From Holophagales bacterium (GTDB lineage: Bacteria; Acidobacteriota; Thermoanaerobaculia; UBA5066), in NCBI GenBank assembly GCA_016714815.1, contig JADKBZ010000008.1, positions 245,176 to 309,175 on the forward strand: 64,000 nucleotides of DNA, in the 5' to 3' direction. Below, in pieces: positions 25,909 to 34,299 of the stretch; position 1 is the stretch's first letter; every line of letters begins with the position of its first letter. The translations under genes and the position numbers were made by a program. The notes beneath the pieces were generated by a model. That model had not been told where the DNA came from and did not search any database. It saw nothing but the letters and a program-made list of their open reading frames with translations.

Positions 25909-26094
25909 TCAACCGGCTTTCTCCGTCGACGGTACCGGGACGTTCTTCCTGTCCCACTCGTTCCCGCTCTCTCCTTCGAGGTTGGGTCCGAAGGGCTCTC
26001 CCGACTTCTCCGCCTCGGCGGGAGCCGTCAGCGGACGGACGTGACGTCCCTGGAATCTCTGCTGGTGGGTCTTGTTGTCACTTCGTTCCTTCAT
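25909..26094 (-). CDS. Unknown 61-residue protein, copy 2
   Basis: It is the paralogue of 24180-24365: MKERSDNKTHQQRFQGRHV is unchanged, AEAEKSGEPFGPN replaces VEAEKRGEPFGPN, and the end is STEKAG. DNA identity is very high, and similarity continues ~30 bp downstream (both copies are preceded on the plus strand by ACAAAGCC). It has the same GAGGAG site and the same coupled leader ORF (26091-26171). It ends 54 bp before the NRAMP-type gene start, which suggests co-transcription. Function unknown. Confidence 0.6.
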   Translation of the reverse strand: MKERSDNKTHQQRFQGRHVRPLTAPAEAEKSGEPFGPNLEGESGNEWDRKNVPVPSTEKAG

Positions 26095-26171
26095 GTCCGG
26101 CTCCTCTCGAATCGACGGCCCGACCGGAGAGCCGGGCGGCCGCTGCCCTTGCGACGCGAATCGACGGCCAT
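26091..26171 (-). CDS. Leader ORF (26 residues) coupled to the 61-residue gene, copy 2
   Basis: It begins MAVDSRRKGSGRP and ends RFERSRT. The stop codon overlaps the 61-residue gene's ATG by 4 bp, exactly as in copy 1, with identical length. The gap 26172-26313 upstream holds no other recognisable gene. Confidence 0.4.
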   Translation of the reverse strand: MAVDSRRKGSGRPALRSGRRFERSRT

Positions 26172-26313
26172 CGATCGACTCTCATCCCGGGTGGAGGGCA
26201 CCCGCGACCCGGGGCCACCGGCCGTCGGGCTGGAGGAGCCACGAGACGTCCGTCGTTCCGGAGGTGCTGTCGAGGGCCCTCTTCCGCGGGGCTGGCCCGA
26301 CGAGGAGCTCCCG

Positions 26314-26721
26314 CTAGGCCTGTCTCCGTCTCCGCAGCTCCATGGTCCAGAGGGCCGCGACGAGGAGGACGTCGCCGACGACGTGGGTGTTCCGCCCTTC
26401 CTCCCAGGGGGGCGGAACCAGGGTGGGCTCGACGAGCTTCGCCGCGCGCGCCGCCCCGGCGTCGGCGGCGGCGGCCGGGTGCCCCTTCAACGCCTCGAGG
26501 ATCGCGAACCGGTGCATCGTGACGTCCTTCAGGCCGCCGAGGTTCTTGTAGGCAAAGATGCAGAAGAGGACCGTGACGAGCGTCGTCGTGGCGATGTCGC
26601 GTTGCTTGCGCATCGACGAGAAGGCCAGCAAGCCCCCGGCGATGACGACGTAGAGCGTCCAGAGCCACTGAAGAGCGTTGGACCGCTCGAAGTACATCAG
26701 GACGAGGTCCGTGTAGCTCAT
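26314..26721 (-). CDS. Small hypothetical membrane protein
   Basis: A 135-residue protein with three probable membrane helices: LQWLWTLYVVIAGGLLAFSS, TTTLVTVLFCIFAYKNLGG and VVGDVLLVAALWTMEL. An Ala-rich soluble stretch lies between the second and third. The ATG at 26721 has AGGA upstream; a longer form from 26799 would add 26 residues without hydrophobic character. It lies upstream of the 61-residue/NRAMP-type cluster in the same direction and is divergent from the ynb-type operon. No family recognised. Confidence 0.65.
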   Translation of the reverse strand: MSYTDLVLMYFERSNALQWLWTLYVVIAGGLLAFSSMRKQRDIATTTLVTVLFCIFAYKNLGGLKDVTMHRFAILEALKGHPAAAADAGAARAAKLVEPTLVPPPWEEGRNTHVVGDVLLVAALWTMELRRRRQA

Positions 26722-26792
26722 GAGGACGTCCTTTCGTGTCGTGGGGAGCGGCCAGATTCTCTGGCGGCGACCTGGGACCGTCAAGGAAGCCG

Positions 26793-26820
26793 GTGGCAAC
26801 CTGCGACCGGACGCTACAAT
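26793..26820 (+). promoter_or_regulatory. Candidate promoter of the ynb-type phospholipid operon
   Basis: GTGGCA (26793-26798) and TACAAT (26815-26820) are spaced 16 bp, 38 bp before the first start codon of the five-gene operon. The -10 matches five of six consensus bases and the -35 four of six. Confidence 0.35.
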
Positions 26821-26858
26821 CCGCTCCTTTTTATGCGTGACAGCCGAGCGGGGGGGCC

Positions 26859-27461
26859 GTGACCCTCTACGACCTCAAGCCCGCCTTCCAGCGCCTGCTG
26901 AGACCGCTCGTCGGCCGGCTGGCCCGTGCGGGCGTCTCGGCCAACCAGGTGACCTGCGCGGCAGCCCTCGGATCCCTGGTGCTCGGGGTCGCCCTCTGCC
27001 TTCGCCCCTCTCCCCTCCTCTGGCTCGCTCTCGCACCCTGGATGCTCGTCCGGATGGCTCTCAACGCCGTCGACGGGATGCTGGCCCGGGAGTTCGGACA
27101 GGCCAGCGCCCTGGGCGCCTACCTCAACGAGCTCGGTGACGTTCTCTCGGACGCCGCGCTGATCCTCCCCTTCGCTCTTCCCGACACGCTCGCTCCCGGC
27201 CTCGCCCTGGTCTTTGCCGCCACGGTGTCGGAGCTCGCGGGTGCACTCGGCGTGGCGCTCGGGGCCGGGCGCCGGAACGACGGGCCGATGGGCAAGAGCG
27301 ACCGGGCTCTGCTGCTCGCTCTCCTCGCCCTGTGGCACGGTTTCACGGGGGCCGCCTTCCCCTGGCGCGGAGCCGTCCTGTGGGGTGCCAGCGCCCTCGT
27401 CGGCCTCAACACCGTACGCCGCGTCGCCTCGGGAGCGCGGCTGGCGACGAGGCGATCGTGA
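26859..27461 (+). CDS. ynbA: CDP-alcohol phosphatidyltransferase family protein (YnbA-like)
   Basis: A 200-residue membrane enzyme of the CDP-alcohol phosphotransferase class, which joins a CDP-activated lipid to an alcohol to make a phospholipid. The signature is N69-AV-D72-G73-ML-A76-R77, then eight residues, G86-AYL-N90-ELG-D94. The canonical motif has Asp at the first and third acidic positions, and here both are Asn (N69, N90). About six helices follow. It is the first gene of an operon whose content matches E. coli ynbABCD. The GTG start overlaps nothing upstream; its stop overlaps the next gene by 4 bp. Substrate alcohol unknown. Confidence 0.85.
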   Translation: MTLYDLKPAFQRLLRPLVGRLARAGVSANQVTCAAALGSLVLGVALCLRPSPLLWLALAPWMLVRMALNAVDGMLAREFGQASALGAYLNELGDVLSDAALILPFALPDTLAPGLALVFAATVSELAGALGVALGAGRRNDGPMGKSDRALLLALLALWHGFTGAAFPWRGAVLWGASALVGLNTVRRVASGARLATRRS

Positions 27462-29227
27462 CGCGGGACGCCACTCTCCGGAGCTTCCCGGCCCACGACG
27501 GCGTCGAGCTCGTCTACCGGCACTGGCCGGCGTCCGGAGTGGCCCCGCAGGGGTGGCCCGCCCGGCCCGCCCTCGTGCTCCTGCACCGGGGCCACGAACA
27601 CTCGGGCCGCCTGCAGCACGTGGTGGACGAGCTCGAGCTCCCCGGCGTGGACGTCTACGCCTGGGACGCGCGCGGGCACGGTCTGTCGCCCGGCGAGCGG
27701 GGGCACAGCCCCAGCTTCGGCACCTCGATCCGGGACGTCGGGACCTTCGTCGATCACCTCTGCGCCCGGCACGCGCACGCGCGAGAGGACGTCGGCCTCG
27801 TGGCGCAGAGCGTCGGCGCCGTCCTCGCGGCCGCGTGGGTGCACGACTGCGCCCCCCGCCTCCGCGGCCTCGTCCTGGCGACGCCGGCTTTCTCGGTGAA
27901 GCTCTACGTCCCCTTCGCGAGGCCGGGCCTCTCGCTCCTGCGGCGCCTCCGGGGAAACTTCGCAGTGACGTCCTACGTCAAGGGGAAGGTCCTCACGCAC
28001 GACCCGGAGCGGGTCGCGTCGTACGAAACGGACCCGCTCGTCTCCCGCGTCATCTCGGGCGACATCCTCCTCGGCCTCCTCGATGCGGGCGACCGGCTCG
28101 TGGCAGACGCCCAGGCGATTCGCACCCCGACGCTCCTCCTCGTCTCCGGCAAGGACTGGGTCGTGCGCCGCGAGCCGCAGCTCCGCTTCTTCGAGCGGCT
28201 CGGCGCGGCGACGAAGGAATGCGTCGTCCTGCCGGACTTCTTTCACGACACGCTGGGGGAAAGGGATCGCTCCCGTGCGCTGGCCCCGTTGCGGGGATTC
28301 CTCGACAGGATCTTCCGCGCGCCGCTCGAGGACCCCGACAGGACCGCGGACGACCGGTCGGGTCCTTCCTTCGAGACCCACCGGAGACTGTCGCGGCCCC
28401 TGTCGCCCCTTTCCCCGATGGGCGTCCTCTGGAACCTGCAGCGTCTCGGGCTCCGGACGCTCGGCCGCCTGTCGCACGGGATCGACCTCGGCTGCCGGAC
28501 CGGCTTCGACTCGGGCGCGAGCCTCGACCACGTCTACGGAGACCGGGCGGCGGGCCGACTCGGCGTCGGGCGGCTCGTGGACCGCGTCTACCTCGACGCC
28601 CCTGGGTGGCGCGGAGTAAGGGTCCGGAGGCGCCACATCGGCGAGCTGATCCGCCTCGCCTGCGAACGGGTGGCGGCCGCGGGCCGGGCGCCGCACCTTC
28701 TCGACCCGGCCGCGGGGCACGGGCGGTACCTGCTGGACGTTCTCGAGTCCGTCCCCGCGGCGACGGCGCTCCTCCGGGACCTCCTTCCCGAGAACGTCCG
28801 CGAAGGAAGCGCGCAAATCCGCGACCGCGGGCTCGAGGGCCGCGTCCGGTTCGAGCAGGGCGACGCCTTCGACTCCGCAGCCCTCGCCGTTCTGGGCGCA
28901 GCGACGCCGCGCCCAGACGTGGCCGTCGTGTCGGGCCTCTTCGAGCTCTTCCCAGAAAACGACGAGGTGCGCCAGAGCCTCTCCGGCCTCGCCGCCGCGA
29001 TCGCCCCCGGCGGGTGGCTCGTCTACACGAACCAGCCGTGGCATCCCCAGCTGGAGATGATCGCGCGTCTCCTGACGAGCCACCGTGGCGGCGCGCCGTG
29101 GGTGATGCGCTGCCGCTCGCAGCGGGAGATGGACCAGCTGGTGGAGGAGGCCGGCTTCGAGAAGCTGGAGCAGCGGGTGGAAGGGGCGGGTCTCTTCACC
29201 GTCTCCCTCGCCCGGCGCAACGCATGA
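27458..29227 (+). CDS. ynbC: Bifunctional alpha/beta-hydrolase / SAM methyltransferase (YnbC-like)
   Basis: A 589-residue two-domain protein. Residues ~1-300 are an alpha/beta hydrolase of the monoacylglycerol-lipase type: DARGHGLSPGERGH, nucleophile elbow AQSVG with Ser118, and the late FFHDTLGERDR His. Residues ~380-585 are a class I methyltransferase with LDPAAGHGRYLLDVL as the SAM-binding loop and DVAVVSGLFELFPE after it. This fusion is the hallmark of YnbC-type proteins. It starts at GTG 27458 inside the ynbA stop and ends overlapping ynbD. It presumably deacylates and/or methylates a lipid made by the operon; that is inference. Confidence 0.88.
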   Translation: MTRDATLRSFPAHDGVELVYRHWPASGVAPQGWPARPALVLLHRGHEHSGRLQHVVDELELPGVDVYAWDARGHGLSPGERGHSPSFGTSIRDVGTFVDHLCARHAHAREDVGLVAQSVGAVLAAAWVHDCAPRLRGLVLATPAFSVKLYVPFARPGLSLLRRLRGNFAVTSYVKGKVLTHDPERVASYETDPLVSRVISGDILLGLLDAGDRLVADAQAIRTPTLLLVSGKDWVVRREPQLRFFERLGAATKECVVLPDFFHDTLGERDRSRALAPLRGFLDRIFRAPLEDPDRTADDRSGPSFETHRRLSRPLSPLSPMGVLWNLQRLGLRTLGRLSHGIDLGCRTGFDSGASLDHVYGDRAAGRLGVGRLVDRVYLDAPGWRGVRVRRRHIGELIRLACERVAAAGRAPHLLDPAAGHGRYLLDVLESVPAATALLRDLLPENVREGSAQIRDRGLEGRVRFEQGDAFDSAALAVLGAATPRPDVAVVSGLFELFPENDEVRQSLSGLAAAIAPGGWLVYTNQPWHPQLEMIARLLTSHRGGAPWVMRCRSQREMDQLVEEAGFEKLEQRVEGAGLFTVSLARRNA

Positions 29228-30504
29228 CGGGCCAGGGGCTCCGCCCCCGGGGCGAAGCCGTCCTCTGGCTCGCCTTCCTCGGGGTCTTCTTCTTCGGGAC
29301 CTACGGCTGGGCCACCGCCTTCACGGCGACCCGGGCGGACGTGGGGGTCGTCGTCTGGGCCTGGGAGCGCCACATTCCGTTCCTGCCGTGGACCATCGTC
29401 CCGTACTGGAGCATCGATCTCGCCTACGCGGCTTCCGTCCTTCTCTGCACGTCCCGGCGCGAGCTTCGCGTGCACGTCGCGCGGCTCGTTCTCGCCTCGC
29501 TCGTCTCCCTGGCCGGCTTCCTCGCCTTCCCGCTCCGGTTCAGCTTCGAAAGGCCGGCCGCGGACGGGCTGCCCGGCCTCCTTTTCACCCTCCTCTCGTC
29601 CTTCGACCTGCCGTACAACCAGGCCCCGTCCCTGCACATCTCGCTCCTCCTCGTCCTCTGGACGTTCTACGCGGGGAAGATCCGCGGCCCGTGGCGATGG
29701 GGGATCCACGGCTGGGCTCTCCTCGTCGGGCTCTCCGTCCTCACGACCTGGCAGCACCACGCGGTGGACGTGGTGACCGGCGTCGCGGCGGGCGTCCTCT
29801 GCCTCTGCGCGGTGCCGGTGAGGTTCCGGATCCGCAAGCCCGATCGGCACGAGGCCGTCCTCGGACTCGTCTACCTGCTCGGGGGCCTCGCCGCTTTCGC
29901 TTTCGCGGCGTGGCGGGGCGGCTGGGGTTGGCTGCTGGCCTGGCCCGGGCTCGCCCTGGCGCTGGTGGCGGCCGGGTACCTCGGCCTCGTGCCAGGGGTT
30001 TTCGGTCCCCCGGAAGCGCCCTGGTACTGGCACGCCCTGATGCTCCCGGTGCGGCTCGGGGCGACCCTCTCCGCACGGCTGCAGGCGCGGGGCCTTCCGG
30101 GCTTCGCCGAGCTCGCGCCGGGGCTCTGGGTCGGTCGCGCTCCCCGCGCCCGCGAGGCAGCGGAAATGGGCATCCGGACCGTCGTGAACCTCGCACCGGA
30201 GATTCTGGCTCCCGGCGTGAACGAAGAAGTTCTCCTGGTCCGAGCCCCGCTCCTCGACCTCGCCACCCCGTCGCCCGGGGAGTGGGAGGAGGCCGTTTCG
30301 TCCGCCTCGGCAGCCTGGTCGGCCGGCCCCGTCCTGATCCACTGCGCCCTGGGCCTCCAGCGGAGCGTCCTCGTGGCCTGCGCGGTCCTGACGCGAAGCG
30401 GGGTCGCGCCGGCCGCGGCGTGGGAGCGCGCCCGGGAGGCGCGGCCGCGGGCCCGCGCGAGGCCTTCCCAGCTCGCCCTCCTCGGGATCGGGGAAACCTC
30501 TTGA
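29224..30504 (+). CDS. ynbD: PAP2-like / dual-specificity phosphatase fusion membrane protein (YnbD-like)
   Basis: A 426-residue protein. The N-terminal ~270 residues are a polytopic PAP2-like domain with PSLH (135-138; canonical PSGH) and WQHHAVDVVTG for the last motif. The C-terminal ~150 residues are a dual-specificity phosphatase domain with the catalytic loop H373-C374-ALGLQ-R380-S (HCx5R). This pairing defines YnbD. It probably dephosphorylates a phospholipid head group such as a phosphatidylglycerophosphate analogue. ATG start with 4-bp overlaps on both sides (ATGA, TTGA). Confidence 0.88.
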   Translation: MTGQGLRPRGEAVLWLAFLGVFFFGTYGWATAFTATRADVGVVVWAWERHIPFLPWTIVPYWSIDLAYAASVLLCTSRRELRVHVARLVLASLVSLAGFLAFPLRFSFERPAADGLPGLLFTLLSSFDLPYNQAPSLHISLLLVLWTFYAGKIRGPWRWGIHGWALLVGLSVLTTWQHHAVDVVTGVAAGVLCLCAVPVRFRIRKPDRHEAVLGLVYLLGGLAAFAFAAWRGGWGWLLAWPGLALALVAAGYLGLVPGVFGPPEAPWYWHALMLPVRLGATLSARLQARGLPGFAELAPGLWVGRAPRAREAAEMGIRTVVNLAPEILAPGVNEEVLLVRAPLLDLATPSPGEWEEAVSSASAAWSAGPVLIHCALGLQRSVLVACAVLTRSGVAPAAAWERAREARPRARARPSQLALLGIGETS

Positions 30505-31187
30505 GTCCCTCCTCTCCCGCGGTCGCGATTCCCGCGAACCGCCCGCCGCTCGTCGACCGCCTCTGCGGCCACGCGCTGGCCGGGTTCTGCAAGGGGATGA
30601 CCTCGCTGGAGGCGGTCTGGAGCGTGCCGTGGGACCCGGCCCGGCCGCGCATCTTCTACGTGAACCACGCCAGCCACGCCGACTCGGCACTCGTCTGGGC
30701 CTCGGTCCCCGCGGAGGAGCGGCCCAGGCTGCGCGCCGTCGCCGCCGTCGACTACTGGATGGCGGGTCCCGTGCGGAGATACCTCTCGAAACGGGTCTTC
30801 CACGCGGTCCTCGTCGAGCGCCGGACGAACGGGCGGCCGGGCGACGCGCTGGAGCGGATGGAAGCGGCCCTCGAGAACGGGGACTCGCTCCTCCTCTTCC
30901 CGGAGGGGACGCGAAGCCGAGGCAACGTCCTCCTCCCCTTCCGGCCCGGCCTCCACCACGTCGTCCAGAGGTGCCCGTGGGCCGAGGTCCAGCCGGTCTG
31001 GCTGGAGAACCCGGGACGAGGGCTGCCGAAGGGAACGTTCTTCCCCATTCCCCTTCTCTGCCGGGCCTTCTTCGGCCCCCTGCTTCCGGTGGTTGCGGGA
31101 GAGAGCCATGAAGTCTTCCTCGAGCGCGCCCGCTCGGCCCTGCTGGCACTTGGCCCTTCGGACCTCTCCGGAGCCGATCGTGGCTGA
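30501..31187 (+). CDS. Lysophospholipid (1-acyl-glycerol-3-phosphate type) acyltransferase
   Basis: A 228-residue PlsC-family protein: catalytic HX4D in NHASHADS (H56, D61) and the substrate-binding FPEGTRS (EGTR at 135-138). It transfers acyl chains to lysophospholipids at the inner membrane. The start is a TTG at 30501 overlapping the ynbD stop; no ATG or GTG lies near enough to keep the N-terminus, and TTGA repeats the operon's coupling style. It supplies the acyl-transfer step missing from the four-gene E. coli ynb operon. Confidence 0.88.
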   Translation: MSPSSPAVAIPANRPPLVDRLCGHALAGFCKGMTSLEAVWSVPWDPARPRIFYVNHASHADSALVWASVPAEERPRLRAVAAVDYWMAGPVRRYLSKRVFHAVLVERRTNGRPGDALERMEAALENGDSLLLFPEGTRSRGNVLLPFRPGLHHVVQRCPWAEVQPVWLENPGRGLPKGTFFPIPLLCRAFFGPLLPVVAGESHEVFLERARSALLALGPSDLSGADRG

Positions 31188-32112
31188 GGTCTGGCGCCTC
31201 TGGACGTGGGTCGCCGGCGCCCTCGTGCTCGGCACCGCCATCGTCCTCCTGATCCGGCGACAGCTCGGGCCAGGCAACGCCACGGGCCGCAACCTCGTGG
31301 ACCGCGCCGTCGGCTGGGCCTGGATCCTCGGCGCCCTCGCGGCGGCCTACCTCGCGGGCCCGCCCGGCGCCCTGTTCCTCGCGGCCTTCGTCGTCCTGCA
31401 GGGCCTCAGGGAGCTCCTCTCGAGGCGGGGAATCTCGCAGGGCCGGGACTACGCCTCGATGGCCGTGCTCTTCTACGGGGCGCTGCCGCTCGCGATCGCG
31501 CTCGTGCCGTGGTCCGGCTACGGACGCGTCTCGCCGGGAATCGGAATCGCCGGCCTCGTCCTCGTCCTGGCGGCGTGGACCTCCTCGCCGCCCGGCGACG
31601 CGAGGCGGCGCGCCTTCCGCTTTCACCTCGGGCTGCTCGGCACTCTCTGGGGCCTTCCCCACCTCGCGGCGCTCTGGTACCTCCGGCCGCCGGCCGCCCC
31701 CGCTTCGGGGCCGATCCTCGCCGGCTTCCTGCTCCTCGTGGTCCAGTCGAGCGACGTGGCCCAGTACATTTCCGGCCGCCTCCTGGGCCGGCACCCGCTC
31801 TCTCCACGCTCCCCGTCCAAGACGTGGGAAGGCTTCGCCGGAGGTCTCCTCTTCTCGGTGGGCCTCGGCACGCTGCTCCACGGCTCGACCCCCTTCACGT
31901 GGCGCCAGGCCGCCGCGCTCTCGCTGGGGGCCTACCTCCTCGGGGTGGCGGGCGGCCTCCTCCTCTCGTCGGTGAAGCGCGACCTGGGGCTCAAGGACTG
32001 GAGCGCCCTCCTGCGCGGGCACGGCGGGATGCTCGACCGGGTGGACTCGCTCCTCCTCTCGGCGCCCGTCTACTACCACCTCGTCCGGCTGCTCCTGGCA
32101 ACGACACCTTAG
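31180..32112 (+). CDS. ynbB: Phosphatidate cytidylyltransferase-like protein (YnbB-like)
   Basis: A 310-residue CdsA-family membrane protein with about eight helices. The CDP-diglyceride synthase signature is clear: SPSKTWEGFAGG, then SSVKRDLGLKDW and HGGMLDRVDSLLLSAPVYY at the C-terminus. It makes CDP-diacylglycerol, the donor for the YnbA-type transferase at 26859. The GTG at 31180 overlaps the acyltransferase by 8 bp. With it the operon has acylation, activation, head-group transfer, phosphatase and modification steps, a self-contained phospholipid branch. Confidence 0.88.
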   Translation: MAEVWRLWTWVAGALVLGTAIVLLIRRQLGPGNATGRNLVDRAVGWAWILGALAAAYLAGPPGALFLAAFVVLQGLRELLSRRGISQGRDYASMAVLFYGALPLAIALVPWSGYGRVSPGIGIAGLVLVLAAWTSSPPGDARRRAFRFHLGLLGTLWGLPHLAALWYLRPPAAPASGPILAGFLLLVVQSSDVAQYISGRLLGRHPLSPRSPSKTWEGFAGGLLFSVGLGTLLHGSTPFTWRQAAALSLGAYLLGVAGGLLLSSVKRDLGLKDWSALLRGHGGMLDRVDSLLLSAPVYYHLVRLLLATTP

Positions 32113-32127
32113 AAGACTGTCGCTCCC

Positions 32128-32211
32128 GTGAGGACCCAGCCGATCGGGGTCTTCAACAACTCGTCCGGCGCGGTTCCATTCATCCTGGACGTGAACGGCA
32201 CCTTCCGTTGA
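32128..32211 (+). pseudogene. C-terminal scrap of a secreted surface protein gene
   Basis: A 27-residue frame reads VRTQPIGVFNNSSGAVPFIL followed by DVNGTFR and stop. This resembles the closing strand pattern of secreted proteins in related bacteria that end VFN.SSGTV..I.DVNGYF, the family to which the first gene of this window is probably related. There is no start signal or upstream extension, so it is likely a leftover fragment. Confidence 0.35.
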
Positions 32212-32227
32212 CCGCCGGATCCGAAGC

Positions 32228-33331
32228 TCAGTCGATTTCGTCGGGCAGGCGGTGCGGCGGGCCCTCGTCGCAAAGCCGTACCAGAGCCTCCGCCTGCCCC
32301 CGCTGCTCCGGGCTCAGCGAAGCCCCGAGAGTCGCCGCGTTTCGATGCAGGGTGAGAAGCGTCTTCTCGTCGAAGTCGGCGTCGTCGTAGCGCTCGCGCA
32401 GGGCGACGGTCGACCAGGCCCAGGCGAGCATCGGATCGGCCGGGCCGAGCGCACCCTCTTCGAGGTTCTGGCTGAGGAAGAGCATCGCCCAGCGATCACC
32501 CAGACCCGCCGCATGGCGCCCCCAGGCCATCGCCTTCGCCAGATCGCGTTCGAAGCCGCGACCCATCTCGTAGAGCTCGGCCAGCTCCATCGCGGCTTTG
32601 GCGTTGCCGCCGCGGGCGGCGCGCTCGTACCAGCCGAGCGCCATCGTCCGCTCCGCCGGGCCGCCTTCGGGCGGGAGTCCGCTGCCGGGCCGCCCGAGAG
32701 TGGAGTAGAGGAGCTGGTGCGCCAGCTCGAGCATCTTCCCCGCGTCGCCCGCCTCGGCAGCTGCGAGCAGCGCGGATTGCCGGAGCTCCTCGTCGGTGCG
32801 GGCGAGCTCCACGCGGGGGGGCTCGGCTCCGTCGAGGTCGGTTTCCCCGGCTTCGAAGAGACCGTTCAGGAGCGTCTGGAAATCGGTGACACGACGACGG
32901 ACTTCCGGGCCGTCGAGGACCAGCTCGATGACGGACGGTTCTCCCGCCGGTCCGCAAACGGTGTAGTCGAAACAGGTGTGGGTGCGGAAGCCGAGCCTGG
33001 CGAACGGCACGATCCGCGCGAGATCGCCCAGCACCTCGATCCAGCTGCTCTTCTCGTCGCCGCCGAAGTCGATCTCCTCCCAGAGCTGGTCGAGCGTGAC
33101 GAGCTGGTCGAGCGGCAGCACGCCGTCGCCGAAGACGAGCCGCCAGACGACGCCGGTCTGCGGATCGCGGTAGTCGTTTCGTCGCGGCGCGTCGCCGCCA
33201 TCCTGCTGCCTCATCACCTCGACATAGGCCGCAGGCAGGGCGAGGGCGAGCCGGGACTCGGCGGCGGCGATCGTCGAGGCCCCTGCCGCCGGGTTCGGGC
33301 TCGCAGCGCTCCAGAAGGGCTGGGAGGTCAT
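32228..33331 (-). CDS. SMI1/KNR4 (SUKH) domain protein with Sel1-type repeats
   Basis: A 367-residue cytoplasmic protein. Residues ~15-165 form a SUKH/SMI1-KNR4 domain (ESRLALALPAAYVEVMRQQDGG, then WRLVFGDGVLPLDQLVTLDQL). Residues ~185-330 contain Sel1-like helical repeats (AMALGWYERAARGGNAKAAMELAELYEMGRG is typical, in pieces of ~36 residues). SUKH proteins are often immunity proteins of polymorphic toxins, and Sel1 repeats mediate protein contacts. No toxin gene is adjacent, so an orphan immunity or scaffold role is possible. I prefer the ATG at 33331, which has GGAG seven bases upstream, to the GTG at 33343. Confidence 0.8.
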   Translation of the reverse strand: MTSQPFWSAASPNPAAGASTIAAAESRLALALPAAYVEVMRQQDGGDAPRRNDYRDPQTGVVWRLVFGDGVLPLDQLVTLDQLWEEIDFGGDEKSSWIEVLGDLARIVPFARLGFRTHTCFDYTVCGPAGEPSVIELVLDGPEVRRRVTDFQTLLNGLFEAGETDLDGAEPPRVELARTDEELRQSALLAAAEAGDAGKMLELAHQLLYSTLGRPGSGLPPEGGPAERTMALGWYERAARGGNAKAAMELAELYEMGRGFERDLAKAMAWGRHAAGLGDRWAMLFLSQNLEEGALGPADPMLAWAWSTVALRERYDDADFDEKTLLTLHRNAATLGASLSPEQRGQAEALVRLCDEGPPHRLPDEID

Positions 33332-33426
33332 CGTCGTCTCCACTCTCGCGAGATCGTCCGTTGGGAACCGTCCGGCGAGTCTACCCTCGCGGGCCTTGCG
33401 CAGGCCTGTTCAGCGGCGTCGGGGTT

Positions 33427-34299
33427 TCACGCCGTGCACAGGGCCGCCGCCATCGCGAGGCCGAAGAGGGCGTAGAGCGCGCGGTAGCGCGCCTGCAGCC
33501 GGCAGACGCTCTCGTAGGTCAGGCCTTCACGGAGGGCCTGCAGCGACCAGAAGAGCTGAAGGGCGTAGAGGGCCACGAGAAACGCGAGCGGGCGGGGAAC
33601 GGCTCCCCGGAGCGCCAGCACGAGGAGGAGAGCCTGGGCGAGCGTGAAGAGGACGAGGCTCGCCGCGAACGTGCGCCGGGGGCCGAAGACGACGGCGTTC
33701 GTCCGGGTGCCGTTGACGGCGTCGCCCCGATGGTCGCGGATCTCCTGGGTCAGGTGGCCGGCGGCGAAAACCAGTGCGAAGAAGAAGGCGATGGCGACGT
33801 CCCGGGAGCCGACGGCGCCTCCAACCGAGGCGCCGAGAAGAAAGTGCAGGAGGCCGCCGGCCAGGTGGGCCGCCGAGCTGAGGAGCGGCCGGCCCTTCCA
33901 GTTGAACCGGGAGAGCGAGTAGAGGCCGCTCAGCGCGGCGATCGCGAGCGAGAGGCCGAACGTGAGCGGTCCGAGGCGGCTGAAGAGAAGCAGGCTCGCC
34001 AGGAGAAGGCCGGCGGTCAGCCCGCCCATTTCCCTCCGCCCGACTCCCCTGGCCGTGAAGACGCCCGCCGCCTTGTTCGGATCGGCGAGATCGGCCGTCT
34101 GGCCCGACCAGTCGTTGAGCAGGAAGATGTGCGAGACGAGAAGAACGTTGGCGGCCACGAGCGTCGCCAGCGGCGCGAGGTCGCCCAGCTCGGGACGCCC
34201 TATCGAGAACGCGGCACCGAGCAGGGGCGTGCCCTGGAGGACGAGGATGTCCTGCGGGCGCAGGCACGAAAGATAGCGGAGCGCAGACCTCCTATCCAC
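33427..34299 (-). CDS. UbiA-superfamily prenyltransferase
   Basis: About 290 residues and eight to nine helices with the UbiA fold. The first Asp-rich motif is LLNDWSGQTADLADPNK and the second is TQEIRDHRGDAVNGTRT, which together bind the Mg-prenyl-diphosphate. GRPLLSS and PRRTFAAS are typical loop elements. It attaches, or in some family members cyclises, prenyl groups within the membrane; the acceptor is unknown. A GTG at 34299 overlaps the upstream gene by 8 bp, and a TTG at 34335 is an alternative. Coupling to a gene with a terpene-cyclase-like domain makes a shared isoprenoid pathway likely. Confidence 0.82.
   Translation of the reverse strand: MDRRSALRYLSCLRPQDILVLQGTPLLGAAFSIGRPELGDLAPLATLVAANVLLVSHIFLLNDWSGQTADLADPNKAAGVFTARGVGRREMGGLTAGLLLASLLLFSRLGPLTFGLSLAIAALSGLYSLSRFNWKGRPLLSSAAHLAGGLLHFLLGASVGGAVGSRDVAIAFFFALVFAAGHLTQEIRDHRGDAVNGTRTNAVVFGPRRTFAASLVLFTLAQALLLVLALRGAVPRPLAFLVALYALQLFWSLQALREGLTYESVCRLQARYRALYALFGLAMAAALCTA

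Noticed and set aside
26172..26313. Additional gene upstream of the second 61-residue copy
   Set aside because: No start with a ribosome site and no protein-like frame on either strand.
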